Positions 33,133 through 41,885 of a stretch of 64,000 bases of DNA are shown one piece after another. How positions within the stretch are numbered: the stretch's first letter is position 1; every line of letters begins with the position of its first letter. Under the pieces are notes generated by a model that was not told the origin of the DNA, searched no databases, and worked only from the letters and a program-made list of their open reading frames with translations. Position numbers and translations under genes: made by a program. The stretch is from Antarctobacter aquimaris (GTDB lineage: Bacteria > Pseudomonadota > Alphaproteobacteria > Rhodobacterales > Rhodobacteraceae): the NCBI RefSeq assembly GCF_900184945.1, contig NZ_FXYF01000006.1:62001-126000 (forward strand), given 5' to 3'.

Positions 33133-34842
33133 TCAGGCCAGCAGCGGATCGTCCATGAGGTCGTCTTCGGCCGGGTCTTCGTCAAGCAATGCCCATTTCC
33201 CGGCGTCATCCAGCATCATGCGTTCAAACAGCCCGCCCGGACCAAAGGGATCGGCGACAGACACCGGGCCGGGCGGCGGATCACTCGGGCCGGGATCGAC
33301 AGGGCCGGGATCGGTCGGGCCAGGATCGACAGGCCCCGTCGGCGGCGGCGTCACGCCGCCCCAGCCCCAGAACGAGCCCGCCATCAGGTTGCCAAAGACG
33401 CCGCCCGCGCCGAACACGTTGCCCGACCAGATGTCCGGCGTGGAGGGGATGGGGTCCACGACCGGCGGTTCCTCGGGACCGGGGTCCTCGGGGGTCGGAT
33501 CCTCCGGGCCCGGGTCCTCTGGACCGGGGTCCTGCGGTGGCGGATCCTCCGGCCCCGGATCTTCGGGGTCGGGATCGACCGGATCGGGAATGTCGGGTCC
33601 GGGCGTCTCCGGGTCGGGCGTGTCCACCCGCTCGCCGTCGACGACGCTGTAGCGTTCGGCGACGTATTCGCGCAGCACCCAGTCGGTGTAGGGCGGCTTC
33701 AACGCGCCGCTGTCGTCGGTGACCGCCGGGTCGAAGGCGGCGTACGTTTCGAACACGCCGGTCACCAGGGCCACCTCCGCCTCCGACAGGTTCTCTTCCT
33801 CGCCCCAGACGTCGTAACCTTGGAACCGCGTCACGGTCAGGTCGCCGCCATAGAGCGGCAGCGCGGCTTCGGCGAAATCGGTCGCATGGACGTGGTCGCT
33901 GTGCTCCTGGTCGAACCCGTCGTCTTGCAGCAGCAGGTCCTCGGGCGCGTGGCGCTCCATGATCGCTGCCAGAACCTGCGTCAGTTCGGTCGACGTGTAG
34001 CTGGCCGCGCCGTCGACGGTCACGACCTCGGGGATGGTGCCGTCCCACAGCTGTTCCAGGCTGGCCAGGCCGTAGGTGTCGGTCCCGCCGCCGTCGATTC
34101 CATCGGGCGTGCGCAGGAAATACAGCCGCACCTGCGGCGCGCTTTCCAGGTAGCTGCTGGCCACCTCGCAGGGCACGCCGCCCACGTCCAGCGTCACCGT
34201 CTCGTCGATCCAGTCCGCCGGATCGGCCCCGGCCATCTGCGCATAGGCGGCCTTGGCCCCGGCTTCGCGCATTTCCCAATAGGCGGCATCCTGACCGGCG
34301 TCCCCGGCGGTCAGGTAGACCGTGGTCTGCGCCTCGCCCGCGGAGATGCTCTCGGCCACTGTCGGGTTCATGAACAGCAGGTCGTCATCGGGATGTGCGA
34401 CGATTGCCATGGCGCCGCCCGCTTCAACCGGGCTCAGCGCCGCGACCGTCAGGTCGATCAACTCGGCATCGCCGGGCAGCACCGCGCCGCGCAGGTCCGC
34501 CGTGCCCAGTCCCAGCGGCACCTCCGCCGCCCGTTCCGCCAGCAGGACGTCGTCCTTGAGGATCGACATCTGGCCTGTGTCGTCGATCAGCGCGCTGAAA
34601 TGCGCGGTCTCGCCCGCCTGCAGGGCATCCTGCGCCACGAGGCGGTAGGTGCTGCCCCCCTGTGACAACGAGAACGCCAGGTCGTTCGAGGATCCCGCCT
34701 GGCCAAAGCTCAACTGCACGGGGCCGCCCGCCTCGCCCAGCGCGACCAGCGGACGCGAGCCGCCTCCCAGCCCGTCAAAGCGCAGGGCAACGTCGATCCG
34801 CAAGGGCCCGGTAAAGAGCCCGTCAATCACCGGCTGCAACAT
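33133..34842 (-). CDS. Modular PIG-L family deacetylase with jelly-roll-like front and Pro/Glu/Asp linkers
   Basis: 569 aa. Residues 1-150 are beta-rich and resemble a LamG/concanavalin-like module (IDVALRFDG, FSALIDDTGQMSILKDD). A PIG-L/LmbE domain follows with the zinc motif AHPDDD (about residue 162) and the later HSDHVHATDF. Such enzymes remove acetyl groups from GlcNAc-type sugars. Residues about 420-540 hold degenerate PEDPG/PVDPG repeats split by a Gly/Trp-rich hydrophobic patch (VFGAGGVFGNLMAGSFWGWGG). The acidic C-terminus ends DDPLLA. There is no signal peptide, so type I secretion or cytoplasmic use are both possible. The start at 34842 is the first ATG fitting the fold; its Shine-Dalgarno is distant. 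Confidence 0.72.
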   Translation of the reverse strand: MLQPVIDGLFTGPLRIDVALRFDGLGGGSRPLVALGEAGGPVQLSFGQAGSSNDLAFSLSQGGSTYRLVAQDALQAGETAHFSALIDDTGQMSILKDDVLLAERAAEVPLGLGTADLRGAVLPGDAELIDLTVAALSPVEAGGAMAIVAHPDDDLLFMNPTVAESISAGEAQTTVYLTAGDAGQDAAYWEMREAGAKAAYAQMAGADPADWIDETVTLDVGGVPCEVASSYLESAPQVRLYFLRTPDGIDGGGTDTYGLASLEQLWDGTIPEVVTVDGAASYTSTELTQVLAAIMERHAPEDLLLQDDGFDQEHSDHVHATDFAEAALPLYGGDLTVTRFQGYDVWGEEENLSEAEVALVTGVFETYAAFDPAVTDDSGALKPPYTDWVLREYVAERYSVVDGERVDTPDPETPGPDIPDPVDPDPEDPGPEDPPPQDPGPEDPGPEDPTPEDPGPEEPPVVDPIPSTPDIWSGNVFGAGGVFGNLMAGSFWGWGGVTPPPTGPVDPGPTDPGPVDPGPSDPPPGPVSVADPFGPGGLFERMMLDDAGKWALLDEDPAEDDLMDDPLLA

Positions 34843-35140
34843 CGGACAATCGCATCCTTCAGGTCTCGGCACGGCAAGGAACCGGGGCCGTGCTTCCCCG
34901 GCCGGACCGCCCCACGGTCCGAATGGCGCCACATCCACGCCACGATCTTTGCACCCAGCGCCGCGATCCTGCCACAATCTGCGGGCGAAGTCCGTTCACT
35001 TTGCGGAAACACACCGTTGAATGGCGCAAATATCCACGGGCCTTTCAGACAAGGGTGCGCGTCCTCCGCATCGGCGTTCCGGCGGCGGATCGGTCGCCGG
35101 GTTGACCCGCCCTGCCCCGATCCGGATCGCCAAACGCGTG

Positions 35141-35443
35141 TCAGATCGACATGCGCCGCACCCGCGCCCCGCCGCGCCGCCGGGGCTGCGGCAAGGTCAG
35201 GTCCAGCGGCCGCAGCGGGCAACGCAGCGACTCGCGGATCAATGCGCAGAACACCGCCACCGCCGGGTCCGTGTCGGCAAAGGGTTCGGCCCGCAGCCAG
35301 GCGCGCACCGCCTCCGCCTCGTAGCTGGCGTCACCCGGCAGCAGCGCCAGCCATTGCATGTAGCCCATGTGGCCCAGTTCGCGCGCCCGTTCGGGCGTCG
35401 CGGCCTCGGCCTGCAACTGGATCAGGGTTCTCTCGATCGACAT
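35141..35443 (-). CDS. Small protein of unknown function under a cobalamin riboswitch
   Basis: 100 aa. The N-terminal 35 residues look helical (MSIERTLIQLQAEAATPERA, then RELGHMGYMQWLALLPGD). The middle is YEAEAVRAWLRAEPF and the tail is basic (RRRGGARVRRMSI) with two Cys (VFCALIRESLRCPL). There is no signal peptide, membrane helix or recognised domain. GGAGG sits just upstream of the ATG, and codon use resembles that of the neighbours. The gene starts about 140 bases downstream of the riboswitch on the same strand and is the only plausible coding target of it before the PIG-L gene. I do not recognise the family, so no function is assigned. Confidence 0.68.
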   Translation of the reverse strand: MSIERTLIQLQAEAATPERARELGHMGYMQWLALLPGDASYEAEAVRAWLRAEPFADTDPAVAVFCALIRESLRCPLRPLDLTLPQPRRRGGARVRRMSI

Positions 35444-35582
35444 GGCACCCTCCGCGCCAGCGGGCGGCGGTGCCTGGGTGGGATCGGTCGTCTCTGAGGG
35501 CCGGAACGGTCCATCGTGCACGCCTTCTCCGGGGCACCCCGCCCGGGTTGAGTGAAAAGAACGTGCCGCCCCATGGCAGCCC

Positions 35583-35755
35583 GTAATGGCAGGTCTCCTG
35601 ACTCGCGGGTCGTCGCGTCTCCCGTGCCTTCCCGGGGACAGCGCGTCCCCAGTGGCGTCTTTCGGGATGGCTCGCCGCTCACAGTTGCGGGGGCAGTCAC
35701 GGTCTTGGGGGTCTCCCCGCACCGTGTTCCCTATTAGGCCGCTTTCGCAGTCACC
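35583..35755 (-). promoter_or_regulatory. Cobalamin (AdoCbl) riboswitch
   Basis: Read on the minus strand, the conserved elements of the class appear in the right order: GGGAACACGGTG, CCCGCAACTGTGA (the B12-box partner), GCCACTG, GGGAAGGC, and the B12 box GAGTCAGGAGACCTGCC near the 3' end. Boundaries are approximate. It would repress the gene downstream, the 100-aa unknown protein at 35141-35443, when cobalamin is plentiful. Divergent on the other side is the LysR gene. The remainder of the gap (35444-35582 and 35756-35851) shows no gene I can support. Confidence 0.93.
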
Positions 35756-35851
35756 ATCGCGCCCACCCTGCGCCTGCACCCGCGCCCGGTCAAGCGGCCC
35801 CTTGCCCGCCGCGCGCCCCTGTCGCATGACAGATCGCAGAAGGAGCGCGGA

Positions 35852-36760
35852 TTGGCCCAGATCACCTTGAAACAGCTCGAAGCGTTTGTGCAGGTGGCCG
35901 ACCTTGCCAGCTTTCGCCGCGCGGCGGAGCGGCTGAACACGACGCAGCCCAACGTCTCGGCCCGGATATCAGCCGTCGAATCGCAGCTGGGCCTCAGGCT
36001 GTTCGACCGCGACGCAGGCTCGGTCCGCCTGACCCCCGCCGGGCGGCCCCTGCTGGCCAAGGCGCGCGCGGTGCTGGCCGCCGTCGATGGCTTTGTCGCC
36101 GCCGCGGGCGAGGACCAGCTGTTCGAGGGCATCCTGCGGCTGGGTGTGACCGAGATGATCGTGCACAGCTGGCTGGGCGCCTTCCTGCGCGCGCTCAAGG
36201 CACGGTTTCCCGGAATCGACGTGGAGCTCACGGTGGACCTCTCGGCCAACCTCTCGCCGCAGCTGTTTTCCCGCGCGCTGGACCTGACGCTGCAAAGCGG
36301 CCCCTTTGGCCGGCAGATCACCGGCGGCGAGGACCTGGGCGCCTTTCCCCTGGTCTGGGTCGCCGCCCCCCGGCTGGGACTGCACGGCCCGCCGCTGTCG
36401 CTGCGCGAGGTCGCGGCGCACCCGGTGCTGACCCATGCGCGCGGCACCCTGCCCTTTGAGCAGCTGCGCGACCACGTCGCCTCGCACCCCGACGTGTCTG
36501 TGCGCCTTGTGCCGTCCACCAACCTCGCCGCCTGCCTGCAGATGACGCTGGACGGGCTGGGCGTGGCCTGCCTGCCCGAGGTCATGCTGCGCGCGCCGCT
36601 GGCCGAGGGGCGGCTGATGCCGCTGCGCTACCTCTGGGTGCCCGACCCGCTGCGCTTTCGCGCGCGCTATGACAGCGAAACCGCGCCCTCCTACGTGGTG
36701 CGCGCCGCCGAACTGGCGCGCGACGTGGCACGTGACAGCCTGGATCCCGCCCGAGGATAA
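35852..36760 (+). CDS. LysR-family transcriptional regulator
   Basis: 302 aa. The winged helix-turn-helix lies at residues 3-62 (ITLKQLEAFVQVADLASFRRAAERL, split as usual, then TTQPNVSARISAVESQLGLRLFDR) and the effector-binding domain at 90-295. The start is TTG at 35852, supported by GAAGGAG six bases upstream; no ATG fits. It lies 90 bases upstream of the hydantoinase operon on the same strand and is a likely activator of it. A palindrome in the gap is the candidate operator. The ligand is unknown, presumably a substrate or intermediate of the hydantoinase/uronate-type pathway. Confidence 0.92.
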   Translation: MAQITLKQLEAFVQVADLASFRRAAERLNTTQPNVSARISAVESQLGLRLFDRDAGSVRLTPAGRPLLAKARAVLAAVDGFVAAAGEDQLFEGILRLGVTEMIVHSWLGAFLRALKARFPGIDVELTVDLSANLSPQLFSRALDLTLQSGPFGRQITGGEDLGAFPLVWVAAPRLGLHGPPLSLREVAAHPVLTHARGTLPFEQLRDHVASHPDVSVRLVPSTNLAACLQMTLDGLGVACLPEVMLRAPLAEGRLMPLRYLWVPDPLRFRARYDSETAPSYVVRAAELARDVARDSLDPARG

Positions 36761-36778
36761 ATATTCCTGATCCTTATC

Positions 36779-36798
36779 ATCCAATCAAATAATTGGAT
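36779..36798. promoter_or_regulatory. Candidate operator palindrome before the hydantoinase operon
   Basis: ATCCAAT and ATTGGAT are separated by six bases (CAAATA) in the AT-rich 90-base gap between the LysR gene and hyuA. The symmetry and location suit a regulator site, probably LysR. The hyuA start at 36851 has GGAAGGGA upstream. Confidence 0.5.
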
Positions 36799-36850
36799 CG
36801 GATCAAAGCGTGCCGTTACCCTGCCCCCGACACAGGAAGGGACATCAATC

Positions 36851-38956
36851 ATGGGCATCAGGCTGGGCGTGGACATCGGCGGCACCTTTACCGACGTGGT
36901 GCTTGAGACGGGCAGCGCGCGGCACTCCACCAAGGTGCTGACCACCTATGCCGCCCCCGAGGATGCGATCCTCGACGGGATGCGGCAGGTCTGCGCCAAG
37001 GCCGGCGTGACGCCGCAGCAGATCACCCAGATCATCCACGGCACCACCCTGGCCACCAACGCCCTGATCGAACGGCGCGGGGCAAAGACCGCGCTGATCA
37101 CCACCGAAGGCTTTCGCGACGTGATCGAGATGCGCACCGAAAGCCGGTTCGAGCAGTACGACCTGAACCTGACGCTGCCCCTGCCCCTCTTGCCGCGCAA
37201 CCGCCGCTACACCGTGACCGAACGCATGGACGCCGACGGCCACCCCCTGATCCCACTGGACCGCGCGCAGGTGGTGGCGCTGACCGAGGTCCTGCGCGAC
37301 GCCGGCTATGACAGCATCGCCGTCGGCCTGCTGCACAGCTACGCCAACCCCGCGCATGAACGGCTGATCGCCGAGGTGCTGGCCGAAACGCTGCCCGGCG
37401 TGCCGGTCTCGCTATCCTCGGACGTCTCGCCGCAGATGCGCGAGTACGAACGCTTCAACACCACCATCGCCAATGCCTACATCAAGCCGCTGATGGCCTC
37501 CTACCTCAACCGCCTGCGCGAGAGGCTGGCGGGCGAAGGCGCGGATTGCCCGGTCTTCCTGATGCACTCCGGCGGCGGGATCATGTCGCTGGAGATGGCG
37601 GCCGAATTCCCGGTGCGGCTGGTCGAATCCGGCCCGGCGGGCGGCGCGATCTTTGCCGCCGACATCGCCGCGCGGCACGGGCTGGACAAGGTGCTGAGCT
37701 TTGACATGGGCGGCACCACGGCCAAGATCTGCCTGATCCGCAACCAGACGCCCAAGACCGCGCGCGTGTTCGAGGTCGCCCGCTCCTACCGCTTCAAGAA
37801 GGGCTCGGGCATGCCGATCTCGATCCCGGTGATCGACATGGTCGAGATCGGCGCCGGCGGCGGCTCGCTGGCCCATGTCGACGCGCTGAACCAGATCCGC
37901 GTCGGCCCCGAAAGCGCCGGGTCCGAACCCGGCCCCGCCTGTTACGGGCGCGGCGGCGACCGCCCCGCCGTCACCGACGCCGACCTGGTGCTGGGCAAGC
38001 TGGACCCTGACAACTTCGCCGGCGGCTCCATCGCGCTGCACCCCTCGTCATCCGCCCAGGCCCTGATCGCCCACATCGGCGACCGGCTGGACATGGACGA
38101 AACCGAGGCCGCCTGGGGCCTGGCCGAGGTGGTGGACGAGAACATGGCCAACGCCGCCCGCGTCCATGCGGTCGAGAACGGCGAGGACCTGTCGGGCTAC
38201 ACCATGATCGCCTTCGGCGGCGCGGCCCCGCTGCACGCCGCGCGTCTGTGCGAAAAGCTGGGCGTGGCGCGCTGCCTCGTGCCGCAGGGCGCGGGCGTCG
38301 GCTCGGCCATCGGGTTCCTCCGCGCGCCCTTCAGCTTCGAGGCCAACCGCTCGGTCTTTACCCGGCTGTCGAATTTCGACCCGGTCGCGGTCAAGGCGCT
38401 GTTTCAGGACCTGCGCGAGGAGGCCGCCAGCTTTGTCCGCACCTGCGACGCGCGTTCCGACATCCATGCCGAGTTCAAGGTCTACATGCGCTACGCCGGA
38501 CAGGGCTGGGAAATCCCCGTGCCGCTGACCGCCGAGGAGGCCGACGCGCCCGACGCCGCCAGTTTCCGCACGCGGTTCGAGACGGAATACACCGCCCTCT
38601 TCGGCCGCACGGTCGAGGGGATGGAGCCGGAAATCACCGTCTGGTCGGTCAACGCCTTCACCCGCCGCGACGCTGCCGAAAAGGCGCCGCCCGTCACCCC
38701 CACCGGCTCCGTCACGGCACCCGCGCAGCGCGACCTCTTTGACCCGGCACTTGGCCGCCGCGTGACCGCCGCCGTCGTCGCCCGCGATGCTCTGCCGCCG
38801 GGGGCCAGCGTCGATGGCCCGGCGCTCATCACCGAGGACGAGACCACCGTCGTCGTCCCCTCCAGCCGCGAGGTGCTGACACTGGCGGACGGTACGCTAG
38901 ACGTCCGCCTGCCACAGACCGCCCGCACCGAACAGAAGGACGCCGCCCATGTCTGA
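36851..38956 (+). CDS. hyuA: Hydantoinase/oxoprolinase family protein, subunit A
   Basis: A 701-aa ATP-dependent amidohydrolase large subunit. The N-terminal ASKHA-type nucleotide-binding segment GVDIGGTFTDVVLE is at residues 5-18, with GTTLATNALIERRGAKTALITTEGF near 60-85. Further on are KVLSFDMGGTTAKICLI (about 280) and VEIGAGGGSLAHVD (about 335). Family members open N-methylhydantoin, 5-oxoproline or related cyclic amides at the expense of ATP, or carboxylate acetone-like ketones, so specificity is uncertain. The gene overlaps hyuB by eight bases, so the two subunits are co-translated. The operon continues with a FAD oxidase and a uronate-dehydrogenase-like enzyme. Confidence 0.92.
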   Translation: MGIRLGVDIGGTFTDVVLETGSARHSTKVLTTYAAPEDAILDGMRQVCAKAGVTPQQITQIIHGTTLATNALIERRGAKTALITTEGFRDVIEMRTESRFEQYDLNLTLPLPLLPRNRRYTVTERMDADGHPLIPLDRAQVVALTEVLRDAGYDSIAVGLLHSYANPAHERLIAEVLAETLPGVPVSLSSDVSPQMREYERFNTTIANAYIKPLMASYLNRLRERLAGEGADCPVFLMHSGGGIMSLEMAAEFPVRLVESGPAGGAIFAADIAARHGLDKVLSFDMGGTTAKICLIRNQTPKTARVFEVARSYRFKKGSGMPISIPVIDMVEIGAGGGSLAHVDALNQIRVGPESAGSEPGPACYGRGGDRPAVTDADLVLGKLDPDNFAGGSIALHPSSSAQALIAHIGDRLDMDETEAAWGLAEVVDENMANAARVHAVENGEDLSGYTMIAFGGAAPLHAARLCEKLGVARCLVPQGAGVGSAIGFLRAPFSFEANRSVFTRLSNFDPVAVKALFQDLREEAASFVRTCDARSDIHAEFKVYMRYAGQGWEIPVPLTAEEADAPDAASFRTRFETEYTALFGRTVEGMEPEITVWSVNAFTRRDAAEKAPPVTPTGSVTAPAQRDLFDPALGRRVTAAVVARDALPPGASVDGPALITEDETTVVVPSSREVLTLADGTLDVRLPQTARTEQKDAAHV

Positions 38957-40646
38957 ACCGTCGAAAGTCGCCTACCAGGTCATGTGGACCCGGCTGATCT
39001 CGGTCGTCGAGGAACAGGCCCAGGCGCTGATCCGCACCGCCTTTTCCACCTCCGTGCGCGAGGCGGGCGACCTCTCCGCCGGGGTCTACGACGACGCCGG
39101 GCAGATGCTGGCGCAGGCGGTCACCGGCACGCCGGGCCACGTCAACGCCATGGCCGACGCGGTGGGCCATTTCATCCGCCGCATCGGCCGCCAGAACATG
39201 TTCCCCGGCGACGTCTACCTGACCAACGACCCCTGGGAGGGCACCGGGCACAAGCACGACATCACCGTCGTCACGCCGGTGTTCAACGCGGCGAAACTGA
39301 TCGGCTTTTTCGCCTGCACCGCCCATGTCACCGACATCGGCGGGCGCGGCTTTGGTGCCGATGCCAACGACGTGCACGAGGAAGGGCTGTACCTGCCCAT
39401 CATGAAGTTCGCCGAACGGGGCGAGACCGACCGCACCCTGCTCATGATCATCCGCGGCAACGTGCGCGAGCCCGACCAGCTGGTCGGCGACATCCACGCG
39501 CTGGCCACCTGCAACGAGATCGGCCGCCGCCGGCTGCTGGAGATGATGGAGGAGTTCAGCCTCGAGGACCTGTCGGGCATCTCCGACTTCATCCTGACCA
39601 ACTCGCGCACCGCCACGCTGGAGCGGATCAACGCGCTGAAACCCGGCAGCGCCGAGGGGCACATGCGGATCGACGGCTATGACCGCCCGATCGACCTGCA
39701 CGTCAAGCTGACCATCGAACCGGACCGCATCCTGGCCGACTGGACCGGCACCAGCGGCACGGACCGCAAGGGCATCAACGTGCCGATGGTCTACACCAAG
39801 GCCTATGCCTGCTACGCGCTGAAATGCGCCATCGCGCCCGAGATCCCCAACAACGCCGCCTCGCTGGCGCCGTTCGAGGTGACCGCGCCGGAAAACACCA
39901 TCGTCAACGCGCTGTTCCCGGCCCCCGTCGCGCTGCGCCACGTCATCGGCCACATGGTCCCCGACACGGTCTACGACGCGCTGGACAAGCTGTTGCCCGA
40001 CACCGTGCCCGCCGAGGGCGCGGGGTGTCTCTGCAACTTCCAGCTGTCATTGCGCCCTGCCCCCGGCGCGCGCAATGCCCGCCGGGCCGAGGTGCTGACC
40101 TTCAACTCCGGCGGCTCGGGCGCACGACCCGGCCTCGACGGGATGAGCGCCACCGCCTTCCCCTCGGGCGTGATGACCATGCCGGTGGAGGCGACCGAGC
40201 AGGCCGGCCCGGTGATCATCTGGCGCAAGGAACTGCGCCCCGACAGCGGCGGCGCGGGCCAGCATCGCGGCGGGCTGGGCCAGTTCATGCAGGTCGGCGC
40301 GCGTGAGGGCCACGAGTTCGACATTTCCGCCATGCTGGACCGCATCCACCACCCGGCGCGCGGCCGCCGCGGCGGCATGGCGGGCGGCGCGACCTCCATC
40401 ACCCGTTCAGACGGGACCGCGATGCGCGGCAAGGGCCGCCAGAGCGTGCCCGAGGGCCAGCGCGTGGTGATGGAGTTCCCCGGCGGCGGCGGCTACGGCG
40501 ACCCGGCCCAGCGCGACCCCGCGCAGGTCCGCCGCGACATCGCGCTGGGCTACATCACGCCGCAACACGCAGCGCAACATTACGGCATCCCCGAATCCGA
40601 AAGCGCAGAGATCCTGCTCCGCGCCCGCCTTGGAGACAGCTTCTGA
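38949..40646 (+). CDS. hyuB: Hydantoinase/oxoprolinase family protein, subunit B
   Basis: 565 aa, the partner of the upstream protein. Typical segments are VQSRIAVVEEQA-like SVVEEQAQALIRTAFS near residue 20, TGTPGHVNAMADAVGHF around 58, NDPWEGTGHKHDITVV near 98, and the Gly-rich end FPGGGGYGDPAQRDP near 510. It forms the second subunit of the ATP-dependent ring-opening enzyme. It shares overlapping codons with both neighbours (eight bases with subunit A, a single base with the oxidase), which makes translational coupling likely. The true substrate of the pair remains unknown. Confidence 0.92.
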   Translation: MSEPSKVAYQVMWTRLISVVEEQAQALIRTAFSTSVREAGDLSAGVYDDAGQMLAQAVTGTPGHVNAMADAVGHFIRRIGRQNMFPGDVYLTNDPWEGTGHKHDITVVTPVFNAAKLIGFFACTAHVTDIGGRGFGADANDVHEEGLYLPIMKFAERGETDRTLLMIIRGNVREPDQLVGDIHALATCNEIGRRRLLEMMEEFSLEDLSGISDFILTNSRTATLERINALKPGSAEGHMRIDGYDRPIDLHVKLTIEPDRILADWTGTSGTDRKGINVPMVYTKAYACYALKCAIAPEIPNNAASLAPFEVTAPENTIVNALFPAPVALRHVIGHMVPDTVYDALDKLLPDTVPAEGAGCLCNFQLSLRPAPGARNARRAEVLTFNSGGSGARPGLDGMSATAFPSGVMTMPVEATEQAGPVIIWRKELRPDSGGAGQHRGGLGQFMQVGAREGHEFDISAMLDRIHHPARGRRGGMAGGATSITRSDGTAMRGKGRQSVPEGQRVVMEFPGGGGYGDPAQRDPAQVRRDIALGYITPQHAAQHYGIPESESAEILLRARLGDSF

Positions 40647-41860
40647 TGGCCACCCCCGGCTTTGCCCCGCGTCCCACCAAAACCTCCTATGACGTCGTCA
40701 TCATCGGCGGCGCGATCATGGGCTCCTCGACCGCCTGGTTCCTGTCGGACAACCCCGATTTCACCGGATCGGTCCTGGTGATCGAACGCGACCCGAGCTA
40801 TTCCATGTGCTCGACCGCGCACACCAATTCCTGCATCCGGCAGCAGTTCTCGGACCCGCTGAACGTGCGCATCTCGCAGTTCACGGCCGAATTCATCCGC
40901 GCCCTGCCGGACCGGATGCGCGACAGCCGCGCGCCGCGCCTCAACGTGCAGAACTACGGCTATCTCTACCTCGCCGACAACGACGGCTTTGCCGAGGTGC
41001 TGCGCGAAAACGCGGTGATCCAGCGCGCCGAGGGCGCCGAGACAGAGCTGCTGACCCGCGACGAGATCGCCGAACGCTACCCCTTCTACCAGCTCGACGA
41101 CATCGTGCTGGGCTCGATCAACCGCAAGGATGAGGGCTACTGGGACGGCGGCACGCTGTTCGAGTGGTTCCGCCGCTCGGCGCGCGACCGGGGTGTCGAA
41201 TACGTCGCCAACGAGGTGGTCGGCCTGACCCGCGCGGGCAACCGCATCACCGGCGTGACGCTGGCCTCGGGCGAGACCTTGGCCTGCGGCCATGTCGTCA
41301 ACGCCTCCGGCCCGCGCGCCGCGCGCACCGCCGCCATGGCGGGCATCCCCCTGCCGGTGGAGCCGCGCAAGCGCTTTACCTGGGTCTTCACCTCGGAAAA
41401 GCCGCTGGACCGCGAATTGCCGCTGACCATCGACCCCTCGGGCGTACACGTCCGGCAGGACGGCCCGACGACCTACCTCGCCGGGTGCCCGCCGCAGGAT
41501 GACCACCCGGTCGACCCCACCGATTTCACGATGCACCACAACCGCTGGCTCGACCACGCCTGGCCGATCATCGCCACCCGCATCCCGGCCTTCGACTCGC
41601 TGCGCATCGTCACCGAATGGGCCGGGCACTACGCCTACAACACGCTGGATCAGAACGCCATCCTGGGGCCGCACCCGGAGATCACCAACTTCCTGTTCCA
41701 GAACGGCTTTTCCGGCCACGGGCTGCAACAGAGCCCGGCGATGGGCCGGGGCCTCGCGGAATGGCTGACCTATGGCGCCTACCGCAGCCTCGACCTGACC
41801 CGCTACGGCTATGACCGCATCGCCGAGAACCGCCCGATGCTGGAAAAGGCCGTGATCTGA
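40646..41860 (+). CDS. FAD-dependent amine oxidase-like oxidoreductase (DAO family)
   Basis: 404 aa. The FAD-binding motif is IIGGAIMGSSTAWFL (residues 18-32), followed by the usual D-amino-acid/sarcosine oxidase layout: EEIAERYPFYQLDD-type hinge, VVNASGPRA (about 215) and the end motif NGFSGHGLQQSPAMGRGLAEWL (about 350). It oxidises a C-N bond, probably of a secondary or D-amine. TGATG overlap couples it to hyuB. In the operon it could remove the amine from the ring-opened product before the uronate-dehydrogenase-like step. It is not accompanied by other sarcosine oxidase subunits. Confidence 0.88.
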   Translation: MATPGFAPRPTKTSYDVVIIGGAIMGSSTAWFLSDNPDFTGSVLVIERDPSYSMCSTAHTNSCIRQQFSDPLNVRISQFTAEFIRALPDRMRDSRAPRLNVQNYGYLYLADNDGFAEVLRENAVIQRAEGAETELLTRDEIAERYPFYQLDDIVLGSINRKDEGYWDGGTLFEWFRRSARDRGVEYVANEVVGLTRAGNRITGVTLASGETLACGHVVNASGPRAARTAAMAGIPLPVEPRKRFTWVFTSEKPLDRELPLTIDPSGVHVRQDGPTTYLAGCPPQDDHPVDPTDFTMHHNRWLDHAWPIIATRIPAFDSLRIVTEWAGHYAYNTLDQNAILGPHPEITNFLFQNGFSGHGLQQSPAMGRGLAEWLTYGAYRSLDLTRYGYDRIAENRPMLEKAVI

Positions 41861-41885
41861 GACCCAACTCCGAAAGGCACCTGAC

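Noticed and set aside
33460-33620. Tandem DNA repeat of GGATCC/GGGTCC-like units
   Set aside because: It is simply the coding sequence for the PEDPG-type linker of the PIG-L protein; no separate repeat element is needed.
35422-35700. A short minus-strand frame spanning the riboswitch and reaching the 100-aa gene
   Set aside because: It lies inside the riboswitch sequence and its product is Arg/Pro-rich without a ribosome-binding site.
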